A DNA stretch of 64,000 nt from Clostridiales bacterium (GCA_004553625.1 SFKX01000009.1:21679-85678), one strand, 5' to 3'; shown: positions 33,292-42,653, counted from the first letter of the stretch. Numbers and translations are program-made. The notes: generated by a model not told the origin, from the sequence alone.

Positions 33292-34853
33292 AAAGATTCC
33301 TGTGCATCGTGTTGGCCCTTGCCATGTGCCTGTCTCTTGCCGCCTGCGGCGGTCAGGACACGCAGGAGCCCACTGACAGCTCCGCTCCCTCGGGTGGCGA
33401 AACCCAGGGTACGGAAAACAAGAACGAGACCGATACTCTCACGGTGTCCCTCTCTACTGAGCTGCAGACGCTTAGCATCTACGGCCAGCAGAACATAGTC
33501 ACCAACCAGGTGCTGACCAACATCTACGACGGTCTGCTCGTGCTCGACCAGGACGCCAACCTCTCCCCCAACATCGCTGAGAGCTGGGATTGGGATGAGG
33601 AAAACCTCAAATATACCTTCCACATCCGCGACGACATCAAGTTCCACGACGGCAGCGACCTCAAGGCCAGCGACGTCGCCTTCTCCTTCAACCTCATCAA
33701 GGAAGAGTACGCCGACTATCAGGCTACCGTTGCCGCTCAGGTCGACCACGTTGAAGTCATCGACGACTACACCATCGACGTCTACCTGACCGCCCCCTCC
33801 GCTACCTTCCTCTACTACTGCGCTATCTACGTGAAGATCTACTGCGAGGCTGCCTGGGAAACCACCAACGGCTTCACCGAGGGCATCGTCGCCAGCGGCC
33901 CCTACAAGCTGGTCTCCTACGACCCGACCACCGGCGTTGAGCTCGAGGCTTTCGAGGACTACTTCGCTGGCGCTCCGGCCATCAAGCACGTCAAGTTCAA
34001 CATTATCCCCGACGGCAACACCCAGGTCCTCGCCCTCCAGAGCGGCGAGCTGAACATCTCCCGTGACTTCCCCGCCAGCTCCATCACCACCATCGAGAAT
34101 GACTCCAACCTCGATATCTACTCCCACAGCTGCGGCATGGTCTACTTCCTGCAGTTCAACCTGCGTGACAACACCATCGAGCCCCTCAAGAACGTCAAGG
34201 TCCGCCAGGCCATCAACTACTGCCTCGATAAGCAGTTCATGGTCGACGTCGCTGAGGAGGGCCTCGGCACCATCGCCAACTCCATCGCCAACCAGAACAT
34301 GTTCGGTTACGACGACGAGGTCCCCGGCTACGAGTACAACGTTGAGAAGGCCCTTGAGCTCATGAAGGAAGCCGGCTACGAGGACGGATTCGACATCGGC
34401 ACCATCTACTGCCGCGAGGGCAAGGATGAGAACGTCGCCGAGATCGCCAGGGAGAACCTGGCCGCCATCGGCATCACCGCCACCGTCACCCTGCTCGAGA
34501 CCAATGCCTTCCTGGACGCCATGAAGAACGGCAACTTCACCATCGCTGCCACCCACTTGAACCTCAACACCGACGCCGGTCAGACCTTCGAGGTCAGCAG
34601 CATCCGTGGCTCCGTTCCCTACAGCGGCCTTGAGGACCCCTATATCGAGAGCCAGCGCGATGCGCAGGATATGGAGATGGACGAGGACGCCCGTTGGACC
34701 ATTCTGCACGACACCCTCGTGTACCTGTCTGAGCAGGCCTACTTCGCTCCCTGCTACTACCCCACCATGAGCTACGCTCACACCGCCGGTCTGGTCTTCA
34801 ACGGCTATGACCCCTTCGTCGGTCTGCAGCTGCGCTTCCTGTCCTGGGAATGA
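33288..34853 (+). CDS. Dipeptide/oligopeptide ABC transporter substrate-binding lipoprotein (family 5)
   Basis: 521 aa. Signal peptide with lipobox LAAC, acylated Cys20, then a Gln/Ser/Thr/Glu-rich linker (21-48). The family-5 domain starts around residue 50; LSPNIAESWDWDEENLKYTF and DIKFHDGSDLKASDVAFSF are typical. It captures peptides (or, in some relatives, nickel or opines) and delivers them to the permease encoded downstream. The codon use is markedly C-ending, as in highly expressed genes here. A strong hairpin follows the stop. Its gene lies between the amidohydrolases and the M24 peptidase, separated from its own permeases by two enzyme genes. Confidence 0.93.
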   Translation: MKRFLCIVLALAMCLSLAACGGQDTQEPTDSSAPSGGETQGTENKNETDTLTVSLSTELQTLSIYGQQNIVTNQVLTNIYDGLLVLDQDANLSPNIAESWDWDEENLKYTFHIRDDIKFHDGSDLKASDVAFSFNLIKEEYADYQATVAAQVDHVEVIDDYTIDVYLTAPSATFLYYCAIYVKIYCEAAWETTNGFTEGIVASGPYKLVSYDPTTGVELEAFEDYFAGAPAIKHVKFNIIPDGNTQVLALQSGELNISRDFPASSITTIENDSNLDIYSHSCGMVYFLQFNLRDNTIEPLKNVKVRQAINYCLDKQFMVDVAEEGLGTIANSIANQNMFGYDDEVPGYEYNVEKALELMKEAGYEDGFDIGTIYCREGKDENVAEIARENLAAIGITATVTLLETNAFLDAMKNGNFTIAATHLNLNTDAGQTFEVSSIRGSVPYSGLEDPYIESQRDAQDMEMDEDARWTILHDTLVYLSEQAYFAPCYYPTMSYAHTAGLVFNGYDPFVGLQLRFLSWE

Positions 34854-34896
34854 TTTAGTCAACATCTTCACTTTTTCCTGAAACTACCCCAGCGCC

Positions 34897-34933
34897 GAGC
34901 TTCGTATCCGGTTGCGGGCCGGATACGAGGCTC
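34897..34933 (+). terminator. Intercistronic hairpin after the binding-protein gene
   Basis: Perfect nine-bp stem CGTATCCGG/CCGGATACG (34903-34911, 34919-34927), extended by GAG/CTC, followed by AATTAAATTT rather than a U-run. This is more like a partial terminator or mRNA-stabilising structure that lets the binding protein be made in excess of downstream genes. Confidence 0.6.
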
Positions 34934-34963
34934 AATTAAATTTAGTCAAGGAGGCAAAAAATC

Positions 34964-36076
34964 ATGCTCAGCAGATATGACAGGCTCAAAAAGTATATGG
35001 CGGAGGACGGCATAGACGTCGCAGTTATCATCTCCCCTGCCAATACCATCTATTTTTCCGAGACCTATATAATGACCCAGAAGGATATTCCGGACAGGCT
35101 TGCCATTACCGTCCTCCCCCTCAGTGGAGAGCCGGCCATCATAGCCTGCTGCATCGAGCAGAACACCGTCGACTCCGAGACCTGGATAAAGGACAGGCGC
35201 TACTATGTCGAGTTCCAGCAGTCTCCCATCGACTTTTTGGCCGACGTCCTTGAGGAGCGCGGCCTTGCCGACGCTCGCATCGGTATAGAGCTGGGTTATC
35301 TCACCGCTTCCTATTACCAGGAGCTCATGCATCGGATGCCGAACATCAACCTTGTCAACTGCAAGCGCATCTTCGAGAAGGTCCGTATGATAAAGGAGCC
35401 GAAGGAGATCAAGTACCTGGCCGACGCCGCCAACATCACCCGCGTCGCCATGGAAAAGGGCCTGCAGGAAGTCCACCCCGGCTGCACCGAGCGTGAATTT
35501 GCCAACAAGGTCAAGACCTACATGATAAACGACGGTCTCTCCGCCATTGACTTCTTTGTCATGGGCGCCTGCGAGAAGTCTGTCCTGGTCCACGCCCTGC
35601 CCACCGACAACGTCATGCGCGGCGGCGACCAGATGCGTCTGGACTTCGGCGGCGTCGGCGAGGGTCACTACCTTTCCGACTTTGCCCGTACCGTCATGGT
35701 CGGCGAGCTGAATCAGAAGTATGTGGACATCTACACCAAGATGTGCGAGACCCAGGAGGAGATCTTTTCCCACATCCGCGCCGGCGTCCCCGCCAGCGAG
35801 CTCTTCCGCGTCTGCGCCGACGGCATGACTAAGCGCGGCCTGCCCTTCAACATCCCCCACATCGGTCACTCCCTCGGCATCGAGTGCCACGAGTTCCCCA
35901 TGCTCAGCCCTGTTGAGGACTTCGCCCTCGAGGAGAACATGGTGTTCAACATCGAGCCCGTCGTCATGACTGAGGGCAGGATGTTCCACTTTGAGGACCT
36001 TGTGCTCGTCAAGAAAGACGGCTTCGAGATTCTTTCCAACACTCAGGTCAACCCCGGTCTGCTCCGCATAGTCTGA
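34964..36076 (+). CDS. M24 family Xaa-Pro peptidase (aminopeptidase P/prolidase type)
   Basis: 370 aa: an N-terminal creatinase-like domain (1-135) and a C-terminal pita-bread domain. All five metal ligands are present: Asp227 (LDFGG), Asp239 (YLSDFARTV), His302 (IGHSLGIECHE), Glu331 (NIEPVV) and Glu344 (FHFEDLV); His210 fits the substrate-binding His. The family removes an N-terminal residue before proline or splits Xaa-Pro dipeptides in the cytoplasm. AAGGAGG precedes the ATG. Its place in the operon supports processing of imported proline-containing peptides, alongside the two amidohydrolases. Confidence 0.92.
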   Translation: MLSRYDRLKKYMAEDGIDVAVIISPANTIYFSETYIMTQKDIPDRLAITVLPLSGEPAIIACCIEQNTVDSETWIKDRRYYVEFQQSPIDFLADVLEERGLADARIGIELGYLTASYYQELMHRMPNINLVNCKRIFEKVRMIKEPKEIKYLADAANITRVAMEKGLQEVHPGCTEREFANKVKTYMINDGLSAIDFFVMGACEKSVLVHALPTDNVMRGGDQMRLDFGGVGEGHYLSDFARTVMVGELNQKYVDIYTKMCETQEEIFSHIRAGVPASELFRVCADGMTKRGLPFNIPHIGHSLGIECHEFPMLSPVEDFALEENMVFNIEPVVMTEGRMFHFEDLVLVKKDGFEILSNTQVNPGLLRIV

Positions 36077-36116
36077 GCCTGACCACAAAATCTAATTATT
36101 ATTACGGAGGATTATC

Positions 36117-36479
36117 ATGAGCGATCAGGTAACAACGCCTATACTATCCGAGGCCGTGAAGCTCGGAGACCTGTACTACCTCTCCGGCCAGATTGGGACA
36201 GACCCGGCCACCGGCAGCTTTGTTGGGGAGGACATTGAAAGCCAGGCGGCTCAGGTCGCCGAGAACATCAAAGCCGTTCTTGCTAAGCTCGGCCTCGGGA
36301 TGGAAAACATCCTCAAGGCAAACTGCTATCTGACCGACATGGGCAACTACGACAAGTTCAATGCCGTTTATGCTAGGCATTTCATCAGCCGCCCCGCGCG
36401 GACCTGCGTGGCCGTTAAGAGTCTGCCCTTCAACGCCCTTTGCGAGGTGGAGGTAATTGCCTCCGGGAGGCTGTCCTGA
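36117..36479 (+). CDS. RidA family enamine/imine deaminase
   Basis: 120 aa, single chorismate-mutase-like domain forming trimers. YLSGQIGTDPATG near the N-terminus and the conserved Arg in RPARTCVAVKSLP mark the catalytic RidA/YjgF subgroup; NALCEVEVIA is the C-terminal signature. RidA hydrolyses reactive 2-aminoacrylate-type imines to 2-oxo acids and ammonia. Encoded with peptidases, it could clear imines from serine, threonine or cyclic imino-acid breakdown. ACGGAGG precedes the ATG. Confidence 0.92.
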   Translation: MSDQVTTPILSEAVKLGDLYYLSGQIGTDPATGSFVGEDIESQAAQVAENIKAVLAKLGLGMENILKANCYLTDMGNYDKFNAVYARHFISRPARTCVAVKSLPFNALCEVEVIASGRLS

Positions 36480-36523
36480 AGGTCTAGCCTCCCCCGCGGT
36501 ACTTCTCTGGAGGTGGATAACCA

Positions 36524-37456
36524 GTGCTGAAATACATTTTAAAAAGACTACTGCTTTTGATCCCAATACTGCTTGGCGTCATTCTGCTCATCATGTTCAT
36601 TATGAGCCTCACGCCCGGCGACCCGGCTACCCTGCTCCTCGGCGTCAACGCTACGCCCGAGGCCGTTGAGGCCCTGAACGAAGAGCTGGGCTTTAACGAC
36701 CCGCTGCTGGTGCAATATGTGAGATACGTCTGGAACGCTCTGCACGGCGACTTCGGTACTTCGTGGCAGACCGGCGAGCCCGTTGTGAACGAGATACTGA
36801 AACGACTTCCCGTCACGATAGAACTCGCCATATGCAGCGTTATTCTGACCGCGCTCATAGGCATACCGCTCGGAGTCATCTCCGCTATCAAGAAATACTC
36901 CGCAACGGACATGATATGTACTTCCGTCGCCATGGTATTCACCTCCATGCCCCGTTTTTGGCTGGGCATGCTGCTCATAATGTACTTTTCGGTCAAACTC
37001 GGCTGGTTCCCGACAAACGGCGTCGGGACCTGGAAACACTTTGTCCTGCCCGTCTTTACCCTCGCTGCGCCCACCGCTGCTAAAATCATGCGTCTCACCC
37101 GCACTACTATGCTCGAGACCATCCGCTCCGACTATGTCCGTACCGCGCGCTCCAAGGGCGCCAATGAGAGGCTGATAATCACCAGGCACGAGCTCAAAAA
37201 CGCTCTGCTGCCCGTTATCACCTCCCTGGGCATAGACTTCGGCCAGCTCCTGGGCGGCGCCATCCTCATCGAGACCGTGTTCTCCATGCAGGGCATCTCC
37301 ACCCTCATGATAACCGCCATTCGTATGCAGAACACCCCGGTCGTGACCGGCTCCATCGTGTTTTTCGCGGCAATGGTCTGTATAACAATGCTCATTGTGG
37401 ACCTCATATACGCCGCCATTGACCCGAGGATCCGCGCAAAATACTTCAAATCCTAG
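36524..37456 (+). CDS. Peptide ABC transporter permease, DppB type
   Basis: 310 aa, about six membrane helices. The N-terminal MLKYILKRLLLLIPILLGVI and the EAA loop with RTARSKGANERLIITRHELKN are typical of DppB/OppB. It forms the transmembrane channel with the next gene product. GGAGGTG precedes the GTG start. A short helix-rich periplasmic loop (about 40-95) contains EAVEALNEELGFNDPLLVQY, also typical. Confidence 0.93.
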   Translation: MLKYILKRLLLLIPILLGVILLIMFIMSLTPGDPATLLLGVNATPEAVEALNEELGFNDPLLVQYVRYVWNALHGDFGTSWQTGEPVVNEILKRLPVTIELAICSVILTALIGIPLGVISAIKKYSATDMICTSVAMVFTSMPRFWLGMLLIMYFSVKLGWFPTNGVGTWKHFVLPVFTLAAPTAAKIMRLTRTTMLETIRSDYVRTARSKGANERLIITRHELKNALLPVITSLGIDFGQLLGGAILIETVFSMQGISTLMITAIRMQNTPVVTGSIVFFAAMVCITMLIVDLIYAAIDPRIRAKYFKS

Positions 37457-37475
37457 AGGACGGGAGGCAAGGTAT

Positions 37476-38360
37476 ATGGAACAAACCATCGTTAAAGTCG
37501 ACCTTAAGGCCGCAAAACGCAATCGCTCCCGCGAGGTGGTCCGCCGCTTCCGCAAGAACAAGCTGGCCATGCTCGGTCTTGTCATCATCCTCATTATGAT
37601 GCTCCTGGCCATCTTTGCCGACGTCATCATCGACTACAGCATGGCCGTGACCAGCAACTCCTCGCTCCGGCTAAAGAGCCCCTCCGAGGTCCCGCCCTTC
37701 GGCACCGACGCCTACGGCCGAAATCAGTTGGCAAGAATAGTCCACGGCGCGCGCATATCGCTCAGTCTGGGCTTTTTCACCACCTTCATTTCCCTCGGCA
37801 TCGGCGGTCTGCTCGGCGCGATGTGCGGCTACTACGGCGGCATCTTCGACGAGATTGTCATGCGGCTCATGGACATACTCCTGAGCATCCCCACCCTGCT
37901 CATGGCCATCGCCATCGTCTCTACTCTCGGCCCGACGGTCATGAATCTGCTGATAGCAATAACAATATCGCAAATACCGGGCTTCACGCGTATCGTCCGC
38001 TCCTCCGTCCTCTCCGTCGTGGGCGAGGACTACATCGAAGCGGCCAAGATGGGAGGCTCGAGCGACCTGCGCATCATCATGCATGACGTGCTGCCCAACG
38101 CCATCGGCCCCATCATCGTTCAGGGTACCATGGCCATCGCTCAGATGATACTGCTTGCCGCCGGCCTCAGCTTCATCGGCCTCGGCGTCCAGCCCCCCAC
38201 GCCTGAGTGGGGCACCATGCTCAACCAGGCCAGGGACTACATGCAGGAGTACCCCTACCTCGTGACCATCCCCGGCATCGCCATCGCCATTTCCGCCTTC
38301 TCCATCAACCTCGTCGGCGACGGCCTGCGCGACGCGCTCGACCCCAAGCTGAAAAACTGA
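37476..38360 (+). CDS. Peptide ABC transporter permease, DppC type
   Basis: 294 aa from ATG 37476 (GGGAGG upstream, 19 bases past dppB). The N-terminal cytoplasmic stretch, REVVRRFRKNKLAMLGLVII, PFGTDAYGRNQLARIVHGAR and the EAA loop with YIEAAKMGGSSDLRIIMHDV are DppC hallmarks. Six helices are predicted. Pairs with the DppB-type protein. Confidence 0.93.
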   Translation: MEQTIVKVDLKAAKRNRSREVVRRFRKNKLAMLGLVIILIMMLLAIFADVIIDYSMAVTSNSSLRLKSPSEVPPFGTDAYGRNQLARIVHGARISLSLGFFTTFISLGIGGLLGAMCGYYGGIFDEIVMRLMDILLSIPTLLMAIAIVSTLGPTVMNLLIAITISQIPGFTRIVRSSVLSVVGEDYIEAAKMGGSSDLRIIMHDVLPNAIGPIIVQGTMAIAQMILLAAGLSFIGLGVQPPTPEWGTMLNQARDYMQEYPYLVTIPGIAIAISAFSINLVGDGLRDALDPKLKN

Positions 38361-38373
38361 CAGGAGGGGCATT

Positions 38374-39381
38374 ATGAACGAACTTCAAAACACCAACCTC
38401 CTCGAGGTGAAAGACCTTGAGGTCGTATACCGGACCGACAGCGAGGTCGTACGAGCCGTCAACGGCGTCAGCTTCTCCCTGAAGCAGGGCGAGACCCTGG
38501 GCATCGTCGGCGAGACCGGCGCAGGAAAAACGACCACCGCGCTCAGCATCCTTCGCCTGCTTCCCCAGGACATCGGCCACATCACCGGCGGCAGCGTCGT
38601 CTTTGAAGGTCAGAACCTCCTGACCCTCAAGGAAGCCGACATGCGCCAGATTCGCGGCGACAAGATCTCCATGATCTTTCAGGACCCGATGACCAGCCTC
38701 AACCCCGTCATATCCGTCGGTGACCAAATCCTCGAGTCTCTCCAGCTCCACAACAGCGAAAAGCGCAGCCCCAAAGAGCTGGATGAGCGCGTGGACGAGA
38801 TAATGGAGCTGGTCGGCATCCCCAAAAAGCGCAAGCGGGAGTATCCGCACCAGTTCTCCGGCGGTATGAAGCAGCGCATTGTCATCGCTATCGCTCTGGC
38901 CTGCAGCCCCAGTCTTGTCATCGCAGACGAGCCCACCACAGCCCTGGACGTCACCATCCAGGCTCAGGTGCTCGCCATGATGAGCAGCCTGCGCGATAAA
39001 CTCGGCATGGCCATGATACTCATAACCCACGACCTCGGCGTCGTTGCCGAGACCTGTGACAACGTCGCGGTCATGTACGCGGGCGAGATAATTGAGGCCG
39101 GCACTATGGAGGACATCTTCGGCGAAGATAAGCGTCACCCCTATACCGACGGGCTCTTCGGTTCCATACCGAGCCTGGATGTGGATACGGACAGGCTCAA
39201 GCCCATAAACGGCCTGATGCCCGACCCCACCAATCTTCCCGTCGGCTGCAAGTTCTCACCGCGCTGCCCCTTCGCTACCGAGCTGTGCAAGACAACGCCG
39301 CCGGTTCCCGTCACACACGGCACGCACATGGTCATGTGCCACCTCATGAGCCAAGGAGAGACTGCCAATGGGAACGAATAA
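38374..39381 (+). CDS. Peptide ABC transporter ATPase, DppD/OppD type
   Basis: 335 aa. Walker A GETGAGKTT, Q-loop FQDPMTSLNP, signature FSGGMKQR, Walker B VIADEPTTALD and switch His in ITHDLGVV. The C-terminal oligopeptide-transporter extension has the four-Cys pattern (CKFSPRCPFATELC and later CHL) that in some homologues binds an iron-sulfur cluster. Overlaps the next ATPase gene by 14 bases. Confidence 0.94.
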   Translation: MNELQNTNLLEVKDLEVVYRTDSEVVRAVNGVSFSLKQGETLGIVGETGAGKTTTALSILRLLPQDIGHITGGSVVFEGQNLLTLKEADMRQIRGDKISMIFQDPMTSLNPVISVGDQILESLQLHNSEKRSPKELDERVDEIMELVGIPKKRKREYPHQFSGGMKQRIVIAIALACSPSLVIADEPTTALDVTIQAQVLAMMSSLRDKLGMAMILITHDLGVVAETCDNVAVMYAGEIIEAGTMEDIFGEDKRHPYTDGLFGSIPSLDVDTDRLKPINGLMPDPTNLPVGCKFSPRCPFATELCKTTPPVPVTHGTHMVMCHLMSQGETANGNE

Positions 39382-40339
39382 GAACGATACGCCGCTGCTC
39401 GAGGTGCGGCACCTCAAGAAATACTTCAAGACCGGTTACGGTATGCTCCACGCCGTGGACGACATCAACTTCACGATCGAACGCGGTACAACGCTCGGCG
39501 TCGTCGGCGAGTCCGGCTGCGGCAAGTCCACGCTTGGACGTACTATCCTCAGGCTGGAACAGGCCACGGACGGCGAAGTCCTGTTTGAGGGTGAGAACAT
39601 CCTCGCCTACAACAAGAAACAGCTGCGCACCCTGCGTCAGAAGATGCAGATAATCTTTCAGGACCCCTACTCCAGCCTGAATCCGCGCAACACCGTCTAT
39701 CAGCTCATAGCCGACCAGCTCATCGTCAACAAGATCTACAAAGACAAGTCTGAGCTTGAAAACCGCGTGCTGGAGCTCATGGATATCGCCGGTCTCGCGC
39801 CAAGGCTTGTCAACAGCTATCCTCACGAGCTCGACGGCGGTAGGCGTCAGCGCATCGGCCTTGCCCGAGCGCTCTCCATGAAGCCCGAGTTCATCGTCTG
39901 CGACGAGCCGGTCTCCGCTCTCGACGTAAGCATCCAGGCCCAGATCCTCAACCTGCTGATGGACCTGCAGGACAAGTTCGGGCTCACCTATCTCTTCATC
40001 ACGCACGACCTCTCAGTCGTGCGGCACATCTCGGATGAGATAGCGGTCCTCTACGTCGGTCAGTGCATCGAAAAGGCGCCCTCTTCGGAGCTCTTTAAGC
40101 GCCCGCTGCACCCCTACACCAAGATGCTTTTGTCCTCCATCCCCGTGCCGTCCATAAACAGCCGACACCGGCACAGGGAGGTCATTCGGGGCGAAGTTAC
40201 AAATCCCATCGACCCAAAGCCAGGCTGCCGTTTTGCTTCGCGCTGTCAATACTGCACGGAGCGCTGTTTGGAGGGAGATATGCAGCTGCGCGAAGTCGAC
40301 AAGGGACACTTCGTCATGTGTCGGCTCTTTGAAGATTAA
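39368..40339 (+). CDS. Peptide ABC transporter ATPase, DppF/OppF type
   Basis: 323 aa. Walker A GESGCGKST, Q-loop FQDPYSSLNP, Walker B FIVCDEPVSALD and switch ITHDLSVV. The signature region reads HELDGGRRQR, with Asp in the position where LSGGxxQR normally has Ser. The C-terminal Cys set CRFASRCQYCTERC is present. Last gene of the peptide module; a bidirectional terminator follows. Confidence 0.93.
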   Translation: MGTNKNDTPLLEVRHLKKYFKTGYGMLHAVDDINFTIERGTTLGVVGESGCGKSTLGRTILRLEQATDGEVLFEGENILAYNKKQLRTLRQKMQIIFQDPYSSLNPRNTVYQLIADQLIVNKIYKDKSELENRVLELMDIAGLAPRLVNSYPHELDGGRRQRIGLARALSMKPEFIVCDEPVSALDVSIQAQILNLLMDLQDKFGLTYLFITHDLSVVRHISDEIAVLYVGQCIEKAPSSELFKRPLHPYTKMLLSSIPVPSINSRHRHREVIRGEVTNPIDPKPGCRFASRCQYCTERCLEGDMQLREVDKGHFVMCRLFED

Positions 40340-40376
40340 AAAACTGACGCGGTCAAAAGACCGCATCAGTTTTTTA
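40338..40376 (+). terminator. Bidirectional terminator between the Dpp operon and the OYE-type gene
   Basis: Thirteen-bp stem AACTGACGCGGTC/GACCGCATCAGTT with one mismatch and a four-base loop; TTTTTT follows on the plus strand and TTTTTTAATC on the minus strand, so it serves both convergent genes. Confidence 0.9.
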
Positions 40377-40390
40377 TTTATATGTTGTGC

Positions 40391-42448
40391 TTAGATCTTC
40401 ATGCAGACGTCCCAAGCACGCCAGATGACGGTGCGCAGGTTGCCTATGGCGATGCAGTCGCCGACGAGGTGGACGTTCTTGCCCTTCTTCGCCACGGGGG
40501 TGGGCAGGAAGCCGATAGCGTTGACGACATTGTCGCACTCGACCTCGGTGATGGTGCCGTCCTTGCCCTTGACGGTGACGCTGCCATCCTTGATGTTGGT
40601 TATCGTGGACTCGAGGTAGATGGGGACCTTGTGGAACACCAGGGCCTCACGCAGATAGGAGGCGTTCGGCAGGGGGACGTTCGCCGCCGCGACCAGGTCC
40701 ACAGCATACTCGACTATCGTCGGGTGCTTGCCCTGGAGCACCAGCTCAAGAGCCGCCTCGCAGCCGGACTGGCCGCCGCCGAAGATGACGACCTTGTCGC
40801 CGACTTCCTTCTTTTCGGCCAGGAGCTCCGTCAGGGTCATGGTCTTGTCGAAGCCGGGGATGGGCATCTTTCTCGGCACGGAGCCGGTGGCGACGATGAT
40901 CTCGTCGAAGTTGCCGATGGTCCTGATATCGTTGATCTCGGTGTTGAACCTGACCTCGATACCGTTGCGGGCGATCTCCTTCTTGTACCACTCGATGAGC
41001 TGCTTGTCGTTCTCCTTGAAGGACATCGACGAAGCAGTGATGAACAGACCGCCGAGTCTGTCGGTCTTTTCGAAGATGACCGGCTTATGTCCGCGGCGCT
41101 TGAGCACCAGGGCGCATTCCATGCCGCCTATGCCGCCGCCTATGATAGCGACAGTCTTGGGCTTGGTCGTCGGGACGATCTTATACTTGTTGTGCTGCAT
41201 CGTCGGCGGAGTGAGCGCGCAGCGGGCCAGGTGCATCGAATCCCACAGGGGCTGCAGGTTGTTCGTACCCTTGTACTTGGCCATGTTGAAGCAGCCGTTA
41301 TGGCACCTGATGCAGGGCTTGATGTCCTCTTCCCTGCCCTCCTGGATCTTGATGATCCACTCGGGGTCGACCAGGTTCTGACGCGCGATAGCGACGGCGT
41401 CCAGCCTGCCGGCGGCGATCTCCTCGGCCGCGACCTCGGGCTCCATCTTGCCCGCGCAGACGACCGGGATATTGCAGAAGTTCTTGATGTGCTCGACTTC
41501 CGCGAGGTTGCAGTTGTTCGGCATGTACTGAGGCGGATGCGCCCAGTACCAGGCGTCGTAGGTGCCGTTGTCGCAGTTGAGCATGTCGTAGCCGGCTTCC
41601 TCGAGCAGCTTGACGACGCGCTCGGACTCGGCCATGTCGCGGCCGAATTCCTTGAACTCCTCGCCCGGGACAGCGCCCTGGAAGAAGTCCTTCGTCTTGG
41701 AGACGACGGAGTAACGCAGGGACACCGGGAAGTCTGCACCGGCCTCGCGCTTTATCGCCTTGACTATGTCGGTAGCAAAGCGGAGCCTGTTCTCCAGGGA
41801 ACCGCCGTACTCGTCGGTGCGGTAGTTGAAGTTCGCAATGGCGAACTGGTCGAGCGTATAGCCCTCGTGCACGGCGTGGATCTCAACGCCGTCGACGCCG
41901 GCCTCGCGCAGGAGCTTCGCGGTCTTGCCGAAGGCCTCGACGCTCTCCTGGATCTGCTCAACGGTGAGCGGCTTGGACTTGTAGTCCTCCTTCCAGCGGT
42001 TCGGAGTATCGGAGGCGGAGGCGCAGAGATACTCGGCATCCATGACGGGGCTGGCCAGCTTGCCGATTATCGGGTGATCGAGACACAGACCGATCATATC
42101 GGTGACGGCCATCGAGCGGCCGCAGCCGGCGGCCAGCTGGATGAACAGCTTCGAGCCGGTCTTATGGAACTCCTTCATGTACTCCTTCAGGGGCTTGTAG
42201 ATGCTCTTGTTCTTATAAAGCCAGCGGTTGCCCATGACGTCGCGCACCCACTGCATTCCGGGGAGCACCAGGCCGACGCCGTTTCTGGCCTTCTCGAGCA
42301 GGAAGTAAGCGGCTTCCTTATCAAAGTGGCTGGGCTCCATCCAGCCGAAGAGCGAGGTGCCGCCCATCGAGCACATGACTATGCGGTTCTTGATCTCGAC
42401 ATTGCCGATTTTCCAGGGTGTAAATAGAGCTTCATACTTTGGATCCAT
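40391..42448 (-). CDS. NADH:flavin oxidoreductase of the 2,4-dienoyl-CoA reductase (Old Yellow Enzyme) type
   Basis: 685 aa from ATG 42448 (AAAGGATG seven bases upstream; the ATG nine bases earlier directly abuts that ribosome site). An FMN-binding TIM barrel (1-370) is joined to a 4Fe-4S site (Cys379, Cys382, Cys386 in CIRCHNGC and Cys410) and to FAD/NAD(P)-binding domains (GGGIGG near 437 and GGGQSG later). Relatives reduce activated C=C bonds: 2,4-dienoyl-CoA, 2-enoates, cinnamate-like acids or bile-acid intermediates. Substrate cannot be told from sequence; there is no adjacent pathway gene. Monocistronic, with a leader of about 170 bases. Confidence 0.9.
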   Translation of the reverse strand: MDPKYEALFTPWKIGNVEIKNRIVMCSMGGTSLFGWMEPSHFDKEAAYFLLEKARNGVGLVLPGMQWVRDVMGNRWLYKNKSIYKPLKEYMKEFHKTGSKLFIQLAAGCGRSMAVTDMIGLCLDHPIIGKLASPVMDAEYLCASASDTPNRWKEDYKSKPLTVEQIQESVEAFGKTAKLLREAGVDGVEIHAVHEGYTLDQFAIANFNYRTDEYGGSLENRLRFATDIVKAIKREAGADFPVSLRYSVVSKTKDFFQGAVPGEEFKEFGRDMAESERVVKLLEEAGYDMLNCDNGTYDAWYWAHPPQYMPNNCNLAEVEHIKNFCNIPVVCAGKMEPEVAAEEIAAGRLDAVAIARQNLVDPEWIIKIQEGREEDIKPCIRCHNGCFNMAKYKGTNNLQPLWDSMHLARCALTPPTMQHNKYKIVPTTKPKTVAIIGGGIGGMECALVLKRRGHKPVIFEKTDRLGGLFITASSMSFKENDKQLIEWYKKEIARNGIEVRFNTEINDIRTIGNFDEIIVATGSVPRKMPIPGFDKTMTLTELLAEKKEVGDKVVIFGGGQSGCEAALELVLQGKHPTIVEYAVDLVAAANVPLPNASYLREALVFHKVPIYLESTITNIKDGSVTVKGKDGTITEVECDNVVNAIGFLPTPVAKKGKNVHLVGDCIAIGNLRTVIWRAWDVCMKI

Positions 42449-42624
42449 GCAATACATCCTTTCATATCATAGCTTCGCTGTGAGCTGCGGCGGCGCCTTT
42501 GCGCTGCAAGGCCGCTGGCGCCAACCCCCTTGCGTAAAACACCGGCGGCGCTGCGATTCAGGCAAAAATCGCATCGGACTGCAGCCGGACGGCATTTTCC
42601 CGGTGGGGGACACAGATTGTTTGT

Positions 42625-42653
42625 AGTATATCATACATTTTTTCAAATTGCAA
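42625..42653 (-). promoter_or_regulatory. Promoter of the OYE-type reductase gene, with long leader
   Basis: Minus strand TTGCAA (42648-42653), 17-base spacer, TATACT (42625-42630). The leader from about 42618 to 42449 is GC-rich and can fold (for example GGCGCC near both ends of a 31-base arm, and GCGAT/ATCGC). It matches no riboswitch I know. Confidence 0.6.

Noticed and set aside
33096..34871. A 591-codon open frame on the minus strand opposite the family-5 binding-protein gene
   Set aside because: Composition is repetitive Val/Asp/Gly/Leu, an artefact of C-ending codons in the highly expressed plus-strand gene.
40382..42427. A 681-codon open frame on the plus strand opposite the OYE-type gene
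   Set aside because: It is the antisense of a clearly recognisable reductase, has no family motifs and no ribosome site; long antisense frames are expected in GC-rich coding DNA.
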